From assembly GCF_029211185.1 (NCBI RefSeq), contig NZ_JARGDO010000026.1:1-52376 (forward strand): DNA of 52,376 nucleotides. Reading direction: 5' to 3'. The position numbers were made by a program, and so were the translations under genes. The notes beneath the pieces are model-generated. The model saw only the letters and a program-made list of their open reading frames with translations, did not search any database and was not told where the DNA came from. Below, piece after piece: positions 38,087-47,102 of this stretch (within the stretch, counting starts at the first letter, position 1; every line of letters starts with the position of its first letter). The stretch comes from Tessaracoccus caeni. Its GTDB lineage: Bacteria; Actinomycetota; Actinomycetes; Propionibacteriales; Propionibacteriaceae.

Positions 38087-38692
38087 ATGAGTCTCACGCG
38101 ATTCGTTGCCCGAAGCCTGTTCGCCAGCTACTACGTCGTCGACGGCGCGTCCTCGGTGATCAATCCCGAGAGCAGGGCCGCCGACGCCGCCTCCGTCACC
38201 GAGCGCGCCGTCCCCCTGCTGCAGCGCGTCGTGCCACCGTCGTATTCGTCCCACATTCCCGACAGCCCCGAGTCCTGGGTGCGCGTCGTCGGCGCCGCCA
38301 AGTTGGTCGGCGGCGTGATGTTCGCCACCGGCCTCGGACGCCGACTCGGCGCGGCGCTGCTCACCGGTAGCGCCGCCTTCGACCTGGCTTCCGGGCTGCC
38401 CAAGGACACGAAGGACATCAAGATGGCGCTGCCCGAGCTGCTGCGCGACGGCGCGCTGCTGGGCGCGTCGGTGATCGCGATGCAGGATCTCGAGGGCAAG
38501 CCCAGCCTGGCCTGGCGCACCAAGCACGCCGCGCAGGCGGCCGACCGCAAGGTGGACCAGATCACCAGCGACGTGTCGCGCAAGGCTCGCAAGGCCAACC
38601 GACAGGTGCAGCGCAAGGCGCAGTCTCTGTCGCGCAGTGCGAAGCGGCAGGCCAAGAAGGTCACCAAGCAGGTGGAGAGCGCGCTGTCTTGA
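38087..38692 (+). CDS. DoxX family membrane protein with basic C-terminal tail
   Basis: 201 aa. The DoxX domain (residues 1-145) opens [18 protein letters not shown] and has about four weak membrane helices; [20 protein letters not shown] is typical. Residues 148-201 are an unusual Lys/Arg/Gln-rich amphipathic tail with Ser and Val spacing, likely a long helix. DoxX proteins in mycobacteria work with thiol and superoxide systems; divergence from sigR fits redox biology, but that is inference. It overlaps aroA (TTGA). Confidence 0.8.
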   Translation: MSLTRFVARSLFASYYVVDGASSVINPESRAADAASVTERAVPLLQRVVPPSYSSHIPDSPESWVRVVGAAKLVGGVMFATGLGRRLGAALLTGSAAFDLASGLPKDTKDIKMALPELLRDGALLGASVIAMQDLEGKPSLAWRTKHAAQAADRKVDQITSDVSRKARKANRQVQRKAQSLSRSAKRQAKKVTKQVESALS

Positions 38693-39951
38693 CAGCCCAT
38701 CGTCTTCCCTTGAGCCCCGGCCCGGTCATCGGGTCGGTCGCCGTTCCCGGATCGAAGTCCGAGACCAACCGCGCCCTGGTGTTGGCCGCCCTCGCCGACG
38801 GGCCGTCGCAGATCGTCGGTGCGCTCGACTCTCGCGACAGCCGGCTGATGGTCGACGCCCTGCGCCAACTGGGCGTCGAGATCGTCGACGACGGCGACGC
38901 TTTGTCCGTGCGACCGCCGTCGCAGTTCCGTGGCGGAGCTCGCGTGGACTGCGGGCTGGCCGGCACCGTGATGCGTTTCCTTCCTCCCGTCGCGCTGCTG
39001 GCTGACGGCCCCACCGAGTTCTTCGGCGACGCGCATGCCAGCCAGCGTCCGATGGCCCCGATCATCGACGCGCTGTGCCAGGTGGGCGCCGAGTGCACCG
39101 CGGACCGGTTGCCCTTCACCATGACGCCCGGACCGGAGTTGGGCGACGTCGCCGCCATCGACGCGTCGGCCTCCAGCCAGTTCATCTCCGGTCCGCTGCT
39201 GGCGGCCTGCCGGCTGCCTCGTGGGTTGCGACTGAGCCACACCGGCGACTCGCTCCCCTCGCTCCCCCACATCGCGATGACGGTGGAGATGCTGCGCGAT
39301 CGCGGGGTGGAGATCAGCCAGCCATCGGAACGCGAGTGGCACGTCGCCCCTGGCCCGATCGCGGCAAGGGACTGCCGCGTGGAGCCCGATCTCACAAACG
39401 CCTCGGTGTTCCTGGCCGCGGCCGCCCTCACCGGGGGCAGCGTCGGGGTGCCGGGATGGCCCGACCGCACCGTCCAACCAGGGGCCTTGTTCCTGGACAT
39501 CGTGGAGCGCTTCGGCGCGCGGGTGACGCGAAACAACGGCTCGGTCACCGTCACAGGGAATGGCCGCCTGACCGCCATCGACGTCGACCTGCACGCCGCC
39601 TCCGAGTTGACCCCTGTGATCGCGGCCCTTGGCGCTTTTGCAGACGGGCGCACCGTCATCTCCGGCGTCGCGCACATCCGCGGGCACGAGACCGATCGGC
39701 TCGCCGCGCTGGTCACCGAGCTGCGCCGGGTCGGGGTCGCTGCCGATGAGACCGCAGACGGGCTCTGGATCGAGGGCTGTGCCCCCGCGGAGCTGCGAGG
39801 GGCGCTCTTGGAGACCTACGCCGACCACCGGATGGTCCACTTCGCCGCGCTGCTGGCCCTGCTGGTGCCGGGCATCTCGGTGACCGATCTGGGCTGCGTC
39901 AGCAAGACGATGCCCGACTTCGAGGCCGTCTGGCGGGGATTGATCGGATGA
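38689..39951 (+). CDS. aroA: 3-phosphoshikimate 1-carboxyvinyltransferase (EPSP synthase)
   Basis: 420 aa. Class motifs: VPGSKSETNRALVLAALADG at the N-terminus, LAGTVMRFLPPVALLADG, and DHRMVHFAALLALL near the end. It adds the enolpyruvyl group of PEP to shikimate-3-phosphate in aromatic amino acid synthesis. The start is a TTG overlapping the doxX stop (TTGA); no better start exists in frame. Confidence 0.95.
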   Translation: MTAHRLPLSPGPVIGSVAVPGSKSETNRALVLAALADGPSQIVGALDSRDSRLMVDALRQLGVEIVDDGDALSVRPPSQFRGGARVDCGLAGTVMRFLPPVALLADGPTEFFGDAHASQRPMAPIIDALCQVGAECTADRLPFTMTPGPELGDVAAIDASASSQFISGPLLAACRLPRGLRLSHTGDSLPSLPHIAMTVEMLRDRGVEISQPSEREWHVAPGPIAARDCRVEPDLTNASVFLAAAALTGGSVGVPGWPDRTVQPGALFLDIVERFGARVTRNNGSVTVTGNGRLTAIDVDLHAASELTPVIAALGAFADGRTVISGVAHIRGHETDRLAALVTELRRVGVAADETADGLWIEGCAPAELRGALLETYADHRMVHFAALLALLVPGISVTDLGCVSKTMPDFEAVWRGLIG

Positions 39952-40931
39952 GCGCCTCGCGCAGCCTCCGTGAAGACGACCATTCCGGGTTCGACCGCCC
40001 CAAGCGACGCTCCAAGCCCCGCACCAAGCAGCGCCCCGACTATTCCAAGGCCCCGCTCGGCCGAGTGGTGGCGGTGGACCGCGGACGCTACCGCTGCCAG
40101 GTGGACGAGCGTCTGGTCACCGCCGTGCGCGGCCGGCTCATTCCCCGCAAGGGCGGGGTCATCGTCGGCGATCTGATCCGCCTCGACGGCGACGTCTCCG
40201 GCGACGAGGGAACGCTCGCGCGCATCGTCGAGGTGGAGCCCCGCAGAACCTGGCTGCGCCGCTCCGCCGACGACGCGGACACCTTCGAGCGGCCCATCGT
40301 CGCCAATGCCGACCAGCTGATGATCGTCACAGCTCTGGCCGATCCGCCACCGCGGATGGGCATGATCGACCGGATCCTGGTGGCCGCCTACGACGCCCGG
40401 ATCGATCCCGTGCTGTGCCTCACCAAGGCCGACCTGGCGTCGGCCGACGAACTGGTGGCCGCGTACGAGCCGCTGGGCGTGCCGATCGTCGTCACCCAGC
40501 CTGAGGCGGACCTCGCCGAGATCGAAGGCCTGCTCACCGGGCACACCACCGTCTTCATCGGGCATTCCGGGGTGGGGAAGTCGACGCTGGTCAATCGCCT
40601 GGTGCCCGACGCCAACCGCGCCACCGGCGAGGTCTCCGAGGTGACGGGCAAGGGGCGGCACACGTCGACGTCGGCCCTAGCCATCGAACTGCCGATCGAC
40701 GGCTGGATCATCGACACGCCGGGCGTACGCTCCTTCGGCATCAGCCACGTGCGCACCGAGTCGATCATCGGGGCCTTCCCCGACATGGCCGAGATCGCCG
40801 AGGACTGCCCGCGCGGCTGCCCCCACGACTCGTCGGCCATCGACTGCGAACTCGACGCAGCCGTCGAGGACGGCCGGCTGCCCGTCGAACGGCTGGCTTC
40901 CTTCCGCCGCATGGAGCGCGCCTTCGCCTGA
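39948..40931 (+). CDS. rsgA: Ribosome small subunit-dependent GTPase A
   Basis: 327 aa circularly permuted GTPase: OB fold (about 37-110), then G4 LTKAD, G1 GHSGVGKST, G3 DTPG, and a zinc site with DCPRGCPHDSSAIDC. It checks late 30S maturation. The N-terminus has a basic extension (RPKRRSKPRTKQRPD). ATG overlaps the aroA stop (ATGA). Confidence 0.95.
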   Translation: MSASRSLREDDHSGFDRPKRRSKPRTKQRPDYSKAPLGRVVAVDRGRYRCQVDERLVTAVRGRLIPRKGGVIVGDLIRLDGDVSGDEGTLARIVEVEPRRTWLRRSADDADTFERPIVANADQLMIVTALADPPPRMGMIDRILVAAYDARIDPVLCLTKADLASADELVAAYEPLGVPIVVTQPEADLAEIEGLLTGHTTVFIGHSGVGKSTLVNRLVPDANRATGEVSEVTGKGRHTSTSALAIELPIDGWIIDTPGVRSFGISHVRTESIIGAFPDMAEIAEDCPRGCPHDSSAIDCELDAAVEDGRLPVERLASFRRMERAFA

Positions 40932-40949
40932 CAGCGGTCGCGGTTCAGA

Positions 40950-40955
40950 TAGTCT
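40950..40955 (+). promoter_or_regulatory. -10 box of hisN (leaderless start)
   Basis: TAGTCT ends 6 nt before ATG 40962 and no ribosome site is present. Confidence 0.5.
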
Positions 40956-40961
40956 TCGACC

Positions 40962-41750
40962 ATGGCTGTTTCCAAGGATCTGACCGACGATCTCCGCTTG
41001 GCCCATCTCATGGCGGATGACGCCGACTCGTTGTCGATGAACAGGTTCAAGGCTCAGGATCTGCGGTTCAGCTCGAAGCCCGACAACACCCCCGTGACAG
41101 AGGCGGATACCGCCGTCGAGGAGTCGCTGCGACGCACGCTTTCGCGCACCCGGCCCCGCGACGCCGTCAAGGGCGAGGAGTTCGCCGACAGCGGCGAGTC
41201 CAACCGTCGCTGGATCATCGATCCCATCGACGGCACCAAGAACTATCTGCGCGGCGTGCCGGTATGGGCCACCTTGATCGCGCTGGAGGTCGACCATCAG
41301 ATCGTCGCCTCCGTGGTCTCCGCCCCCGCGCTCGGCCGCCGCTGGTGGGCCAGCCTGGGCGGCGGCGCCTACACCGGTCGCAGCATCCTCAACGCCACCG
41401 AGCTCAGCGTGAGCCGGGTGGAGGAGATCCCCGACGCGTCGCTGTCGTACTCGGAGATCTCCGAGTGGGTCGATTCCGGCCGTGGTCAGGGCTTCGTCGA
41501 CCTCATGCGCACCTGCTGGCGGACCCGCGCGTACGGCGACTTCTGGAGCTACATGCTGGTGGCCGAGGGCTGCGTCGACATCGCCTGCGAGCCCGAGCTC
41601 CAGCTCTACGACATGGCCGCGCTCGACATCATCGTGCGCGAGGCCGGAGGCCGGTTCACCAGCCTCGAGGGCGAGGACGGCCCGTGGGGCCAGGGCGCCG
41701 TTGCCACCAACGGCCTCCTCCACGACCCGGTGCTCAGCTACCTGCGGTAG
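40962..41750 (+). CDS. hisN: Histidinol-phosphatase, inositol monophosphatase fold
   Basis: 262 aa. Metal-binding signatures VKGEEF and IIDPIDGTKNYLRGVPVW, plus the C-terminal ELQLYDMAALDIIVREAGG, identify the IMPase superfamily; close match to actinobacterial HisN, which completes histidine synthesis. Inositol-phosphate phosphatase activity cannot be excluded. It follows rsgA by 30 bp but has its own leaderless promoter. Downstream begins an accessory patch. Confidence 0.88.
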   Translation: MAVSKDLTDDLRLAHLMADDADSLSMNRFKAQDLRFSSKPDNTPVTEADTAVEESLRRTLSRTRPRDAVKGEEFADSGESNRRWIIDPIDGTKNYLRGVPVWATLIALEVDHQIVASVVSAPALGRRWWASLGGGAYTGRSILNATELSVSRVEEIPDASLSYSEISEWVDSGRGQGFVDLMRTCWRTRAYGDFWSYMLVAEGCVDIACEPELQLYDMAALDIIVREAGGRFTSLEGEDGPWGQGAVATNGLLHDPVLSYLR

Positions 41751-42015
41751 ACCTTGGCAGGTCACCGAGCTCATTGGGTGGGCGTTCCTAGCCCCTGTAC
41801 TGGCCACATCGACAGCCTGATGTGGTGCCAAATAGTCGGCACCAGATCCGCAGGAGCCTGCGAGTGGGTCTCCTCCTTAAGGCTGCGACAACACCAGGAG
41901 CCAAGCATGCCTACCCTGAGGCTAGATAAATCATCTAGCACGCGAATGACCTAGGTGTGCAAGTTGGATCACCTGGTCGCTATAGCAGCGCAGAGGTTCC
42001 TACTAGGATGACTGC
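41751..42015. other. Intergenic segment with small hairpins, lower GC
   Basis: 265 bp between hisN and the unknown membrane protein. It has short inverted repeats CCACATC/GATGTGG (about 41808-41827), GTGCC/GGCAC just after, and CTAGAT/ATCTAG (about 41920-41940). The first pair could end hisN transcription. GC content falls visibly here, marking the junction to the accessory DNA. I see no gene. Confidence 0.4.
42004..42009 (+). promoter_or_regulatory. -10 box of the unknown membrane protein gene
   Basis: TAGGAT ends 6 nt before GTG 42016. The same AGGA bases could also act as a weak ribosome site if transcription starts further upstream. Confidence 0.4.
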
Positions 42016-43728
42016 GTGCCCAGAGAAACCGACGCAAAGCGAAACGCTCAAACTACGCGTATTCTGCTCATACTCGACGAACTGCCGGATCATTCACGGC
42101 AGTCAGTACTCTCCAGCTTTGGCCTGACCCAGAATTCGGAGCCCGTAATTAGTCGCCTACTACGGGCGGTCTTTCCGCAGCATGACTGGCGTAATGACCT
42201 TGCTCGGAGGCTACGAGACCTTGACCCCGCTTCACTCTCTGAACTTCAAGCAGCCGCCGCACTCGCACAGGCGGGGCAGAGATCGTGCATGACAGAACAA
42301 GAACGTACCAGTCTGAATCAAATCTCAGCGGTGGCGCAAGCAGATGCAGCGACCAGATCCACTGAACTCCGAGTTCATCGCTTCCAGCGATTTTCTGCGA
42401 CAGTTTGTTTGGTGGGAACTCTGTTTACAGTCCTTGCCCTGATACCAAATATACTGGCCCCCCACACAAGCCCCGCCGCGATAACAATAGGCCTCAGAGC
42501 CGTCAAAGACGACACCGTTTCTGTAACCATTGATGTTCGAGGCGGCAGCCCACACACATGGAGCCTGACTACCAACGCCCACGCCGAATCGGTTTCGAAT
42601 ATTTCTCGAGACTATGGCTCCACAAACTCAACGTGCTGGCCCGAATCCCATGGCGCGCTAAGTTCACGCACGTTTAACGCAGAGTGCGGTTGGAGCGGAT
42701 TCGGCCACGAGAGTGGAGCGGGCGTCCATTCTGTACTCTTTCCGAGTTTTCACGTCTTTGACACACCGGACCCGCAACCACTCATTTCCTACCGCTTCCT
42801 GGCACCGGGTTCACTATCCGATGTCGAGTCGATCTACCCAGAACCCGACTCCATTTCTGACCAAGGCGGACTAATACAGCTGGAGTGGCACCAGAACCTC
42901 AGCTACAACACACCTCCATCGCTAAGATACACGTCACCAAAGGAACGAAGTGATGCCGAGTTTTTCACGATCTTCTTGACGATCCTAATAGGCTTCTTTT
43001 CAGCTGGAGCACTTCAAGCCATACCAGATCTTATCCGTGGAGCATCTGCGGACCTGAAACTCGCGGACTTTATTATTGCATGCGCTGCATGCTTGGCCGC
43101 AACTATTCCCGTTTTGGCACAATTTGGACCATCCGACTCGTGGTTTTTTGACTGGAACATAGGCAGAGCACTTGCCGCACTTCTCGTCACAGCAGTAGTG
43201 GTCTTGTCGACACATCGACAGCCGAAACTACCGCGACCCCCAGGACCCAAGGGCAGATATTTGCCGGCTATTCAACCACATGTATCAATACTGATACTGA
43301 GCATTCTCGGCATTCTGTGCGCCACGATTTCAGCGCGGCACGAACTTCAGCCACTACCAATTGCACCGCAATTTCTGACCCCTTGGCACCTAGCGTTTTT
43401 CATCACTATCGGCCTCATGCTCCAGATTGCACGGATTGGAATTGTCGTTCTGCTCATAAGACCACTTTCCACTTATCTTGGCATCCCGGCGTCCGCCATC
43501 GTGGGCTCCTTCGCTATCGCCATCACCGAGCATTGGACCATCGCCCCTTTTGGCCTTGTGATGTTTGGCCAGGTCGAGACGTGGGAAACCTCGCTTCTCC
43601 GCACCGCGCTTCTTGGTGTCGCGCTCGCGGTAGCCAGCGGCATCCAATTGCGGTGGCACCGTGTATCACTCACGATAGCGGCTTGGGGACTGCTCTCAGT
43701 AATCGGAGTTTGGCTGAGTTCGGCCTAG
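42016..43728 (+). CDS. Unknown multi-pass membrane protein with N-terminal cytosolic helical domain
   Basis: 570 aa from GTG. Residues 1-125 are soluble and helical (LLILDELPDHSRQSVLSSFG, then VISRLLRAVFPQ, WRNDLARRLRDLDPASLSEL), loosely like small death-fold or effector-associated adaptor domains, but I cannot assign it. TM1 is at about 126-148 (VCLVGTLFTVLALIPNIL). Residues 149-310 form an extracytoplasmic beta-rich domain with two Cys (NSTCWPE, NAECGW). Seven or eight membrane helices follow from about 315. Base composition is clearly more AT-rich and codon use (AAT, ATA, TTT, ACA) differs from the flanking genes, indicating horizontal acquisition. No family is recognised and no function is claimed. 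Confidence 0.75.
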   Translation: MPRETDAKRNAQTTRILLILDELPDHSRQSVLSSFGLTQNSEPVISRLLRAVFPQHDWRNDLARRLRDLDPASLSELQAAAALAQAGQRSCMTEQERTSLNQISAVAQADAATRSTELRVHRFQRFSATVCLVGTLFTVLALIPNILAPHTSPAAITIGLRAVKDDTVSVTIDVRGGSPHTWSLTTNAHAESVSNISRDYGSTNSTCWPESHGALSSRTFNAECGWSGFGHESGAGVHSVLFPSFHVFDTPDPQPLISYRFLAPGSLSDVESIYPEPDSISDQGGLIQLEWHQNLSYNTPPSLRYTSPKERSDAEFFTIFLTILIGFFSAGALQAIPDLIRGASADLKLADFIIACAACLAATIPVLAQFGPSDSWFFDWNIGRALAALLVTAVVVLSTHRQPKLPRPPGPKGRYLPAIQPHVSILILSILGILCATISARHELQPLPIAPQFLTPWHLAFFITIGLMLQIARIGIVVLLIRPLSTYLGIPASAIVGSFAIAITEHWTIAPFGLVMFGQVETWETSLLRTALLGVALAVASGIQLRWHRVSLTIAAWGLLSVIGVWLSSA

Positions 43729-43816
43729 CCAGAGCCTGGTCTGAGCGCTAGCGAATGAGCCCCCAGCTTTTCCTCGAGAAATACCTTCACCGTCCTTGTG
43801 ACCACATCGGTTAACC

Positions 43817-43966
43817 AGGTTGATTTCGTTTAGTCACTCGGCGATCTGGGTTCGGCCAGGTTCTGTACGTCAGCATGCTGACGCGCAGAACCTGGCTACT
43901 GCCACATGGGGGCGATCGGTGACGTTCTCGACCTCGCTAGCCTCAGACCGGTGACGGAATCAACCT
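43817..43966. repeat. 150-bp nested palindromic element
   Basis: Outer arms AGGTTGATT (43817-43825) and AATCAACCT (43958-43966) are exact inverse copies, with GTCAC.CGG and CCG.TGAC inside them. At the centre GCCAGGTTCTG (43855-43865) pairs with CAGAACCTGGC (43886-43896) around the palindrome GTCAGCATGCTGAC. It is noncoding. It could be a MITE, a bidirectional terminator or a structured site. The rest of 43729-44068 holds no gene except the serA-like fragment. Confidence 0.6.
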
Positions 43967-43989
43967 CACTAAGCCGGCGGGCCTGCCCT

Positions 43990-44070
43990 CAGAGGACGCG
44001 AACGCGGATGGTCTCGTCGAGCTTCTCCAGATCGGCCCGCAGCCCCTCGTCGGCGTCGCCGCCGGAGACC
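43990..44070 (-). pseudogene. Second copy of the serA 3' end (last 26 codons)
   Basis: 81 bp that align without gaps to 45706-45786 with about nine mismatches. Read on the minus strand it encodes SGGDADEGLRADLEKLDETI and the same RVRVL stop as the intact serA. The differences are mostly synonymous or conservative, so the fragment derives from a related but not identical serA. It lies immediately left of the insertion sequence. Confidence 0.8.
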
Positions 44071-45705
44071 TGACTTAGGTCAGTTTAGTGTCCATCGTGG
44101 ATGGTTCTGATTGCGGTGGCGAGGTGGTTGGGAATGGGGTCGGCGGCGGTGATTTCGTGTCCGCCTGCTTTGATCGTGATCTGTCGGTAGCGGCGTGTGG
44201 TCGTGACGAACTTCTTCAGTGACCACCCCGTAGCTGTTTCGATGTGGCGGGCGATCGCGAGGGCTGCGAACACGATGGTCAGGTGAGCGTCGATCGAGTC
44301 ACGCAGCCGGTGGTAGATAGGCCGGGCAGCGAGGTCGTGCTTGGACATCCGGAAGCTCTTCTCAACGTGCCAGAGCTGATGGTAGGCACCGATCACGAAC
44401 TCCGCGTCCGCAGCGTCGGGCAGCAGGTTGGTGATGTAGCCCTTGAAACCGGCTAGGGCCCGGGCTTTCTGCTCGAGGTCGCGGTTCACTTCACGGCGCT
44501 CATCGGTGAGGGTCAGGAACCGGTTGCGTTTGACCTGCGCACGGCCGGCGGCGATGGTCTCGGCCTTGCGGACCTGTTCATCTATGCCGTGCAAGCTCCG
44601 CCGTGCCCGCCCGGCCTGGTACTGGTAGTAGATCCGCGCTTCCCGCCGTGCCCCGGCAGGGCCGGTCCAGGTCCGGGTGAAGAAGATTTGGCCATCAGCG
44701 ATCGGGGTGTCGGGATGGTCGTCCTTCCATTTCTGGACGACATAGGGCATCTCGGGCACTTTCTGCCCGATGATGTACGACAACCCGGCATCAACGAGTT
44801 TGGTGCGATTGTCGTGGGAGAGCATTCCCGCATCAGCGACGACCGTCACATCGGCAACGGGATGAATCTTGCGGAACTGCTCGATCACGGGCAGCATCGT
44901 TTCGTCTCGGCTTTGTTGCCCTCGAACGCGTGCAGTTGCAACGGGAACCCGGTGGTGTCGGTAAGCAAACCGATCGTGATCTGCGGTTCCAGACGCCGCT
45001 CTTTCGAGTACCCGGGCTCACGGAACCCGTCCCCCTCGGCTGTTTCGAAGTAGAGCGTCGAGGCGTCGTAGAGCACCAATGCTGCCGATCCCAGCCGTGC
45101 TCGCTGAGCACAGGCCGAAGTGATCTTCGCGCGGAACGTGTCGTCCGCATACCGAGGCAGGGCTCGGGTGATCGTCCGATACGACGGCGCGGGAAGACCG
45201 GCCTCGTCGAGCACCCGGATTGAATCAAGCTTGCTGGTCGGCTCGATCAACCGCGCGATCACCAACGCCCGGAACACCTCATCCCCACCGGTGGCGAACC
45301 CGAACCCGAGTTCCTCATAAACGCGGGCGAGTGCATCCAGTAACGGCCCCCCATCCTGGTCGAGGTGATCGGCAATGCCCCACCCGAGCCCGGCTCAGAC
45401 TCAAGCCCGAGATCGAGTTGCGGCTGGCCAGCCGCGAGACGCTGCCGAGCGGCGGCCTTCAACACCTCTAGCTCCGCGTCCGAGTGCGCCGAGCCGATGT
45501 GCTCCAGATCCCGCTTCCCGCTCCGGTTCGAGTACACGATCTGCACCGCCCACGCCCCCGACGCGGTCTTCACAACACGCACATGAGGAGACACAACCCC
45601 ACCCTACGACCCCGATTAGTGCACAAAATCATGCGACATGCCAGGCAAAACCCCTAACCAGAAGCATGCCACCAACAAAATCCCGACTCCGTGACCTAAG
45701 TCAGG
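44069..45705 (-). mobile_element. IS1634-type insertion sequence (IS4 superfamily), degenerate
   Basis: 1637 bp bounded by perfect 14-bp terminal inverted repeats CCTGACTTAGGTCA (44069-44082) and TGACCTAAGTCAGG (45692-45705), themselves near-palindromic. It contains one transposase gene broken by two frameshifts. No clear target duplication flanks it. The right end touches the serA stop codon. Confidence 0.85.
44085..45594 (-). pseudogene. Transposase of IS1634 family, two frameshifts
   Basis: Three consecutive frames together form one protein. The N-terminal piece (to about 45360) starts MSPHVRVVKTASGAWAVQIV, the middle piece (about 45360-44890) has SAALVLYDASTLYFET, and the C-terminal piece from about 44897 has VTVVADAGMLSHDN and the catalytic-Glu region YHQLWHVEKSFRMSKHDL. 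The first shift lies between GGTGGGGCATTGCC and a G6 run. The second is at GACGAAACGATG, where one missing A breaks ...ETKTMLPVIEQF. DDE catalytic parts are preserved, so decay is recent, unless recoding restores the frame. Confidence 0.85.
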
Positions 45706-46899
45706 TCAGAGGACGCGAACACGGATGGTCTCGTCGAGCTTCTCCAAGTCCGCCAGCAGGCCGTCGTAGGCGTCGCCACCGGAGACGTCGGTGACCGCGT
45801 AGCCGATCTCGCCCCGGGTGGACAGGGTCTGTGAGCCGATGTTCATGTTGTGCTCGGCCAGCAGGGCGTTGAGGCGAGCCATCACGCCGGGCACGTTCTT
45901 GTGCAGGTGCACGATGCGCTGCTGCGCCACGCGGCCGGCGCCCACCTCGGGCAGGTTCACCGCCATGGAGGTGGAGCCGTATTGCTCGAAGTCGGCGAAC
46001 TTGCCGGCGACGAAGCGCCCGATCGACACCTGGGCCTCCTGAGTGGAGCCGCCGATGTGCGGGGTCAGGATCACATTGTTCATGCCCTGCAGCTTGGAGA
46101 CAAAGCGCTCGTCCTTCGACTTGGGCTCCGACGGGAACACGTCGACAGCCGCGCCGGCGAGGTGCCCGTTCTCCAGGTTGGTGTAGAGCGCCTCCAGGTC
46201 GACGACGTGGCCGCGACACAGGTTGAGGAACAGCGAACGCGGACGCATCTGGGCGAACTGCTTGGCGCCGAACATGTGCTCGTTCTCAGGGCGGCCGTCG
46301 ACGTGCAACGAGATGGTCTCAGCCTCGCCGAGCAGTTCCTCCAGGGTGTCGACGCGGCGCGCGTTGCCGAGCGCCAGGCGGTCGACCATGTCGTAGAACA
46401 GCACCCGCATGCCCAGGGCCTCCGCAAGCACCGAGAGCTGCGAGCCGATGTTGCCATAGCCGACGATGCCCAGCGTCCGACCGCGGATCTCATGCGAGCC
46501 CACCGCCGACTTGTCCCAGAACCCCTCGTGCACCTGCTTGTTGCGGTCGGTGAGGTGGCGGGCCAGGGCGATGATCTCGGCGATCGCGAGCTCCACCACG
46601 GAGCGGGTGTTGGAGTAGGGCGCGTTGAAGACGGGGATGCCCGCGGCGGCTGCGGCGTCGAGGGCGATCTGGTTGGTGCCGATGCAGAAGGCGCCGACGG
46701 CCCTGAGGTGGGGTGCGGCCTCGATCACGCGAGCCGTGACCTGGGTACGGGAGCGGATGCCGAGGTAGTCGACGCCGTCGAGGGCCTTGATCAGGTCGTC
46801 CTCTGTCAGCGCGGTCGCGCGGTTCTCGACCTGAAAGCCGCGCTGGTTCAGCACGCGTGTGGCGTCGGAATGGATGTTCTCGAGTAGCAGTGCCTTCAC
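45706..46899 (-). CDS. serA: D-3-phosphoglycerate dehydrogenase
   Basis: 397 aa, the E. coli-like length with a single C-terminal ACT domain (about 325-397) for serine feedback. NAD motif GIVGYGNIGSQLSVLAEALG (about 143-162), catalytic region NLCRGHVVDL and TPHIGGSTQEAQ. It oxidises 3-phosphoglycerate at the start of serine synthesis. Many actinobacteria instead have the long two-domain form of about 530 aa. It starts at GTG, 7 nt after a TAGTAT box. The stop codon is directly followed by the insertion sequence, so no native terminator remains. Confidence 0.94.
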   Translation of the reverse strand: MKALLLENIHSDATRVLNQRGFQVENRATALTEDDLIKALDGVDYLGIRSRTQVTARVIEAAPHLRAVGAFCIGTNQIALDAAAAAGIPVFNAPYSNTRSVVELAIAEIIALARHLTDRNKQVHEGFWDKSAVGSHEIRGRTLGIVGYGNIGSQLSVLAEALGMRVLFYDMVDRLALGNARRVDTLEELLGEAETISLHVDGRPENEHMFGAKQFAQMRPRSLFLNLCRGHVVDLEALYTNLENGHLAGAAVDVFPSEPKSKDERFVSKLQGMNNVILTPHIGGSTQEAQVSIGRFVAGKFADFEQYGSTSMAVNLPEVGAGRVAQQRIVHLHKNVPGVMARLNALLAEHNMNIGSQTLSTRGEIGYAVTDVSGGDAYDGLLADLEKLDETIRVRVL

Positions 46900-46906
46900 C
46901 AGCCGA

Positions 46907-46912
46907 ATACTA
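46907..46912 (-). promoter_or_regulatory. -10 box of serA (leaderless start)
   Basis: TAGTAT on the minus strand ends 7 nt before GTG 46899. No ribosome binding site is visible. Confidence 0.45.
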
Positions 46913-47102
46913 CGCAGGTAGCGCGCAAGGCCCCCAAACGGGCCGTTCGATCAGCGACTCCGAGGTACTCGGATCCCAGGCAAAGTACGGGGCGCAGATT
47001 CTGGTGACGCTGTCACAGAAATTGAGCTGGTCGCACTTCCTGGCACGGCTGCCACTGCGTAGCGACGAGGCCGAGCGTTCTACGCCGGCCGGCACACTCC
47101 GC

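Noticed and set aside
41751..42015. tmRNA or other structured RNA between hisN and the orphan gene
   Set aside because: No tRNA-like acceptor with CCA, no tag reading frame and no conserved core; only small hairpins.
44060..45715. Target-site duplication of the IS1634-type element
   Set aside because: Flanks GGAGA and TCAGA do not match; no convincing direct repeat is present, so none is claimed.
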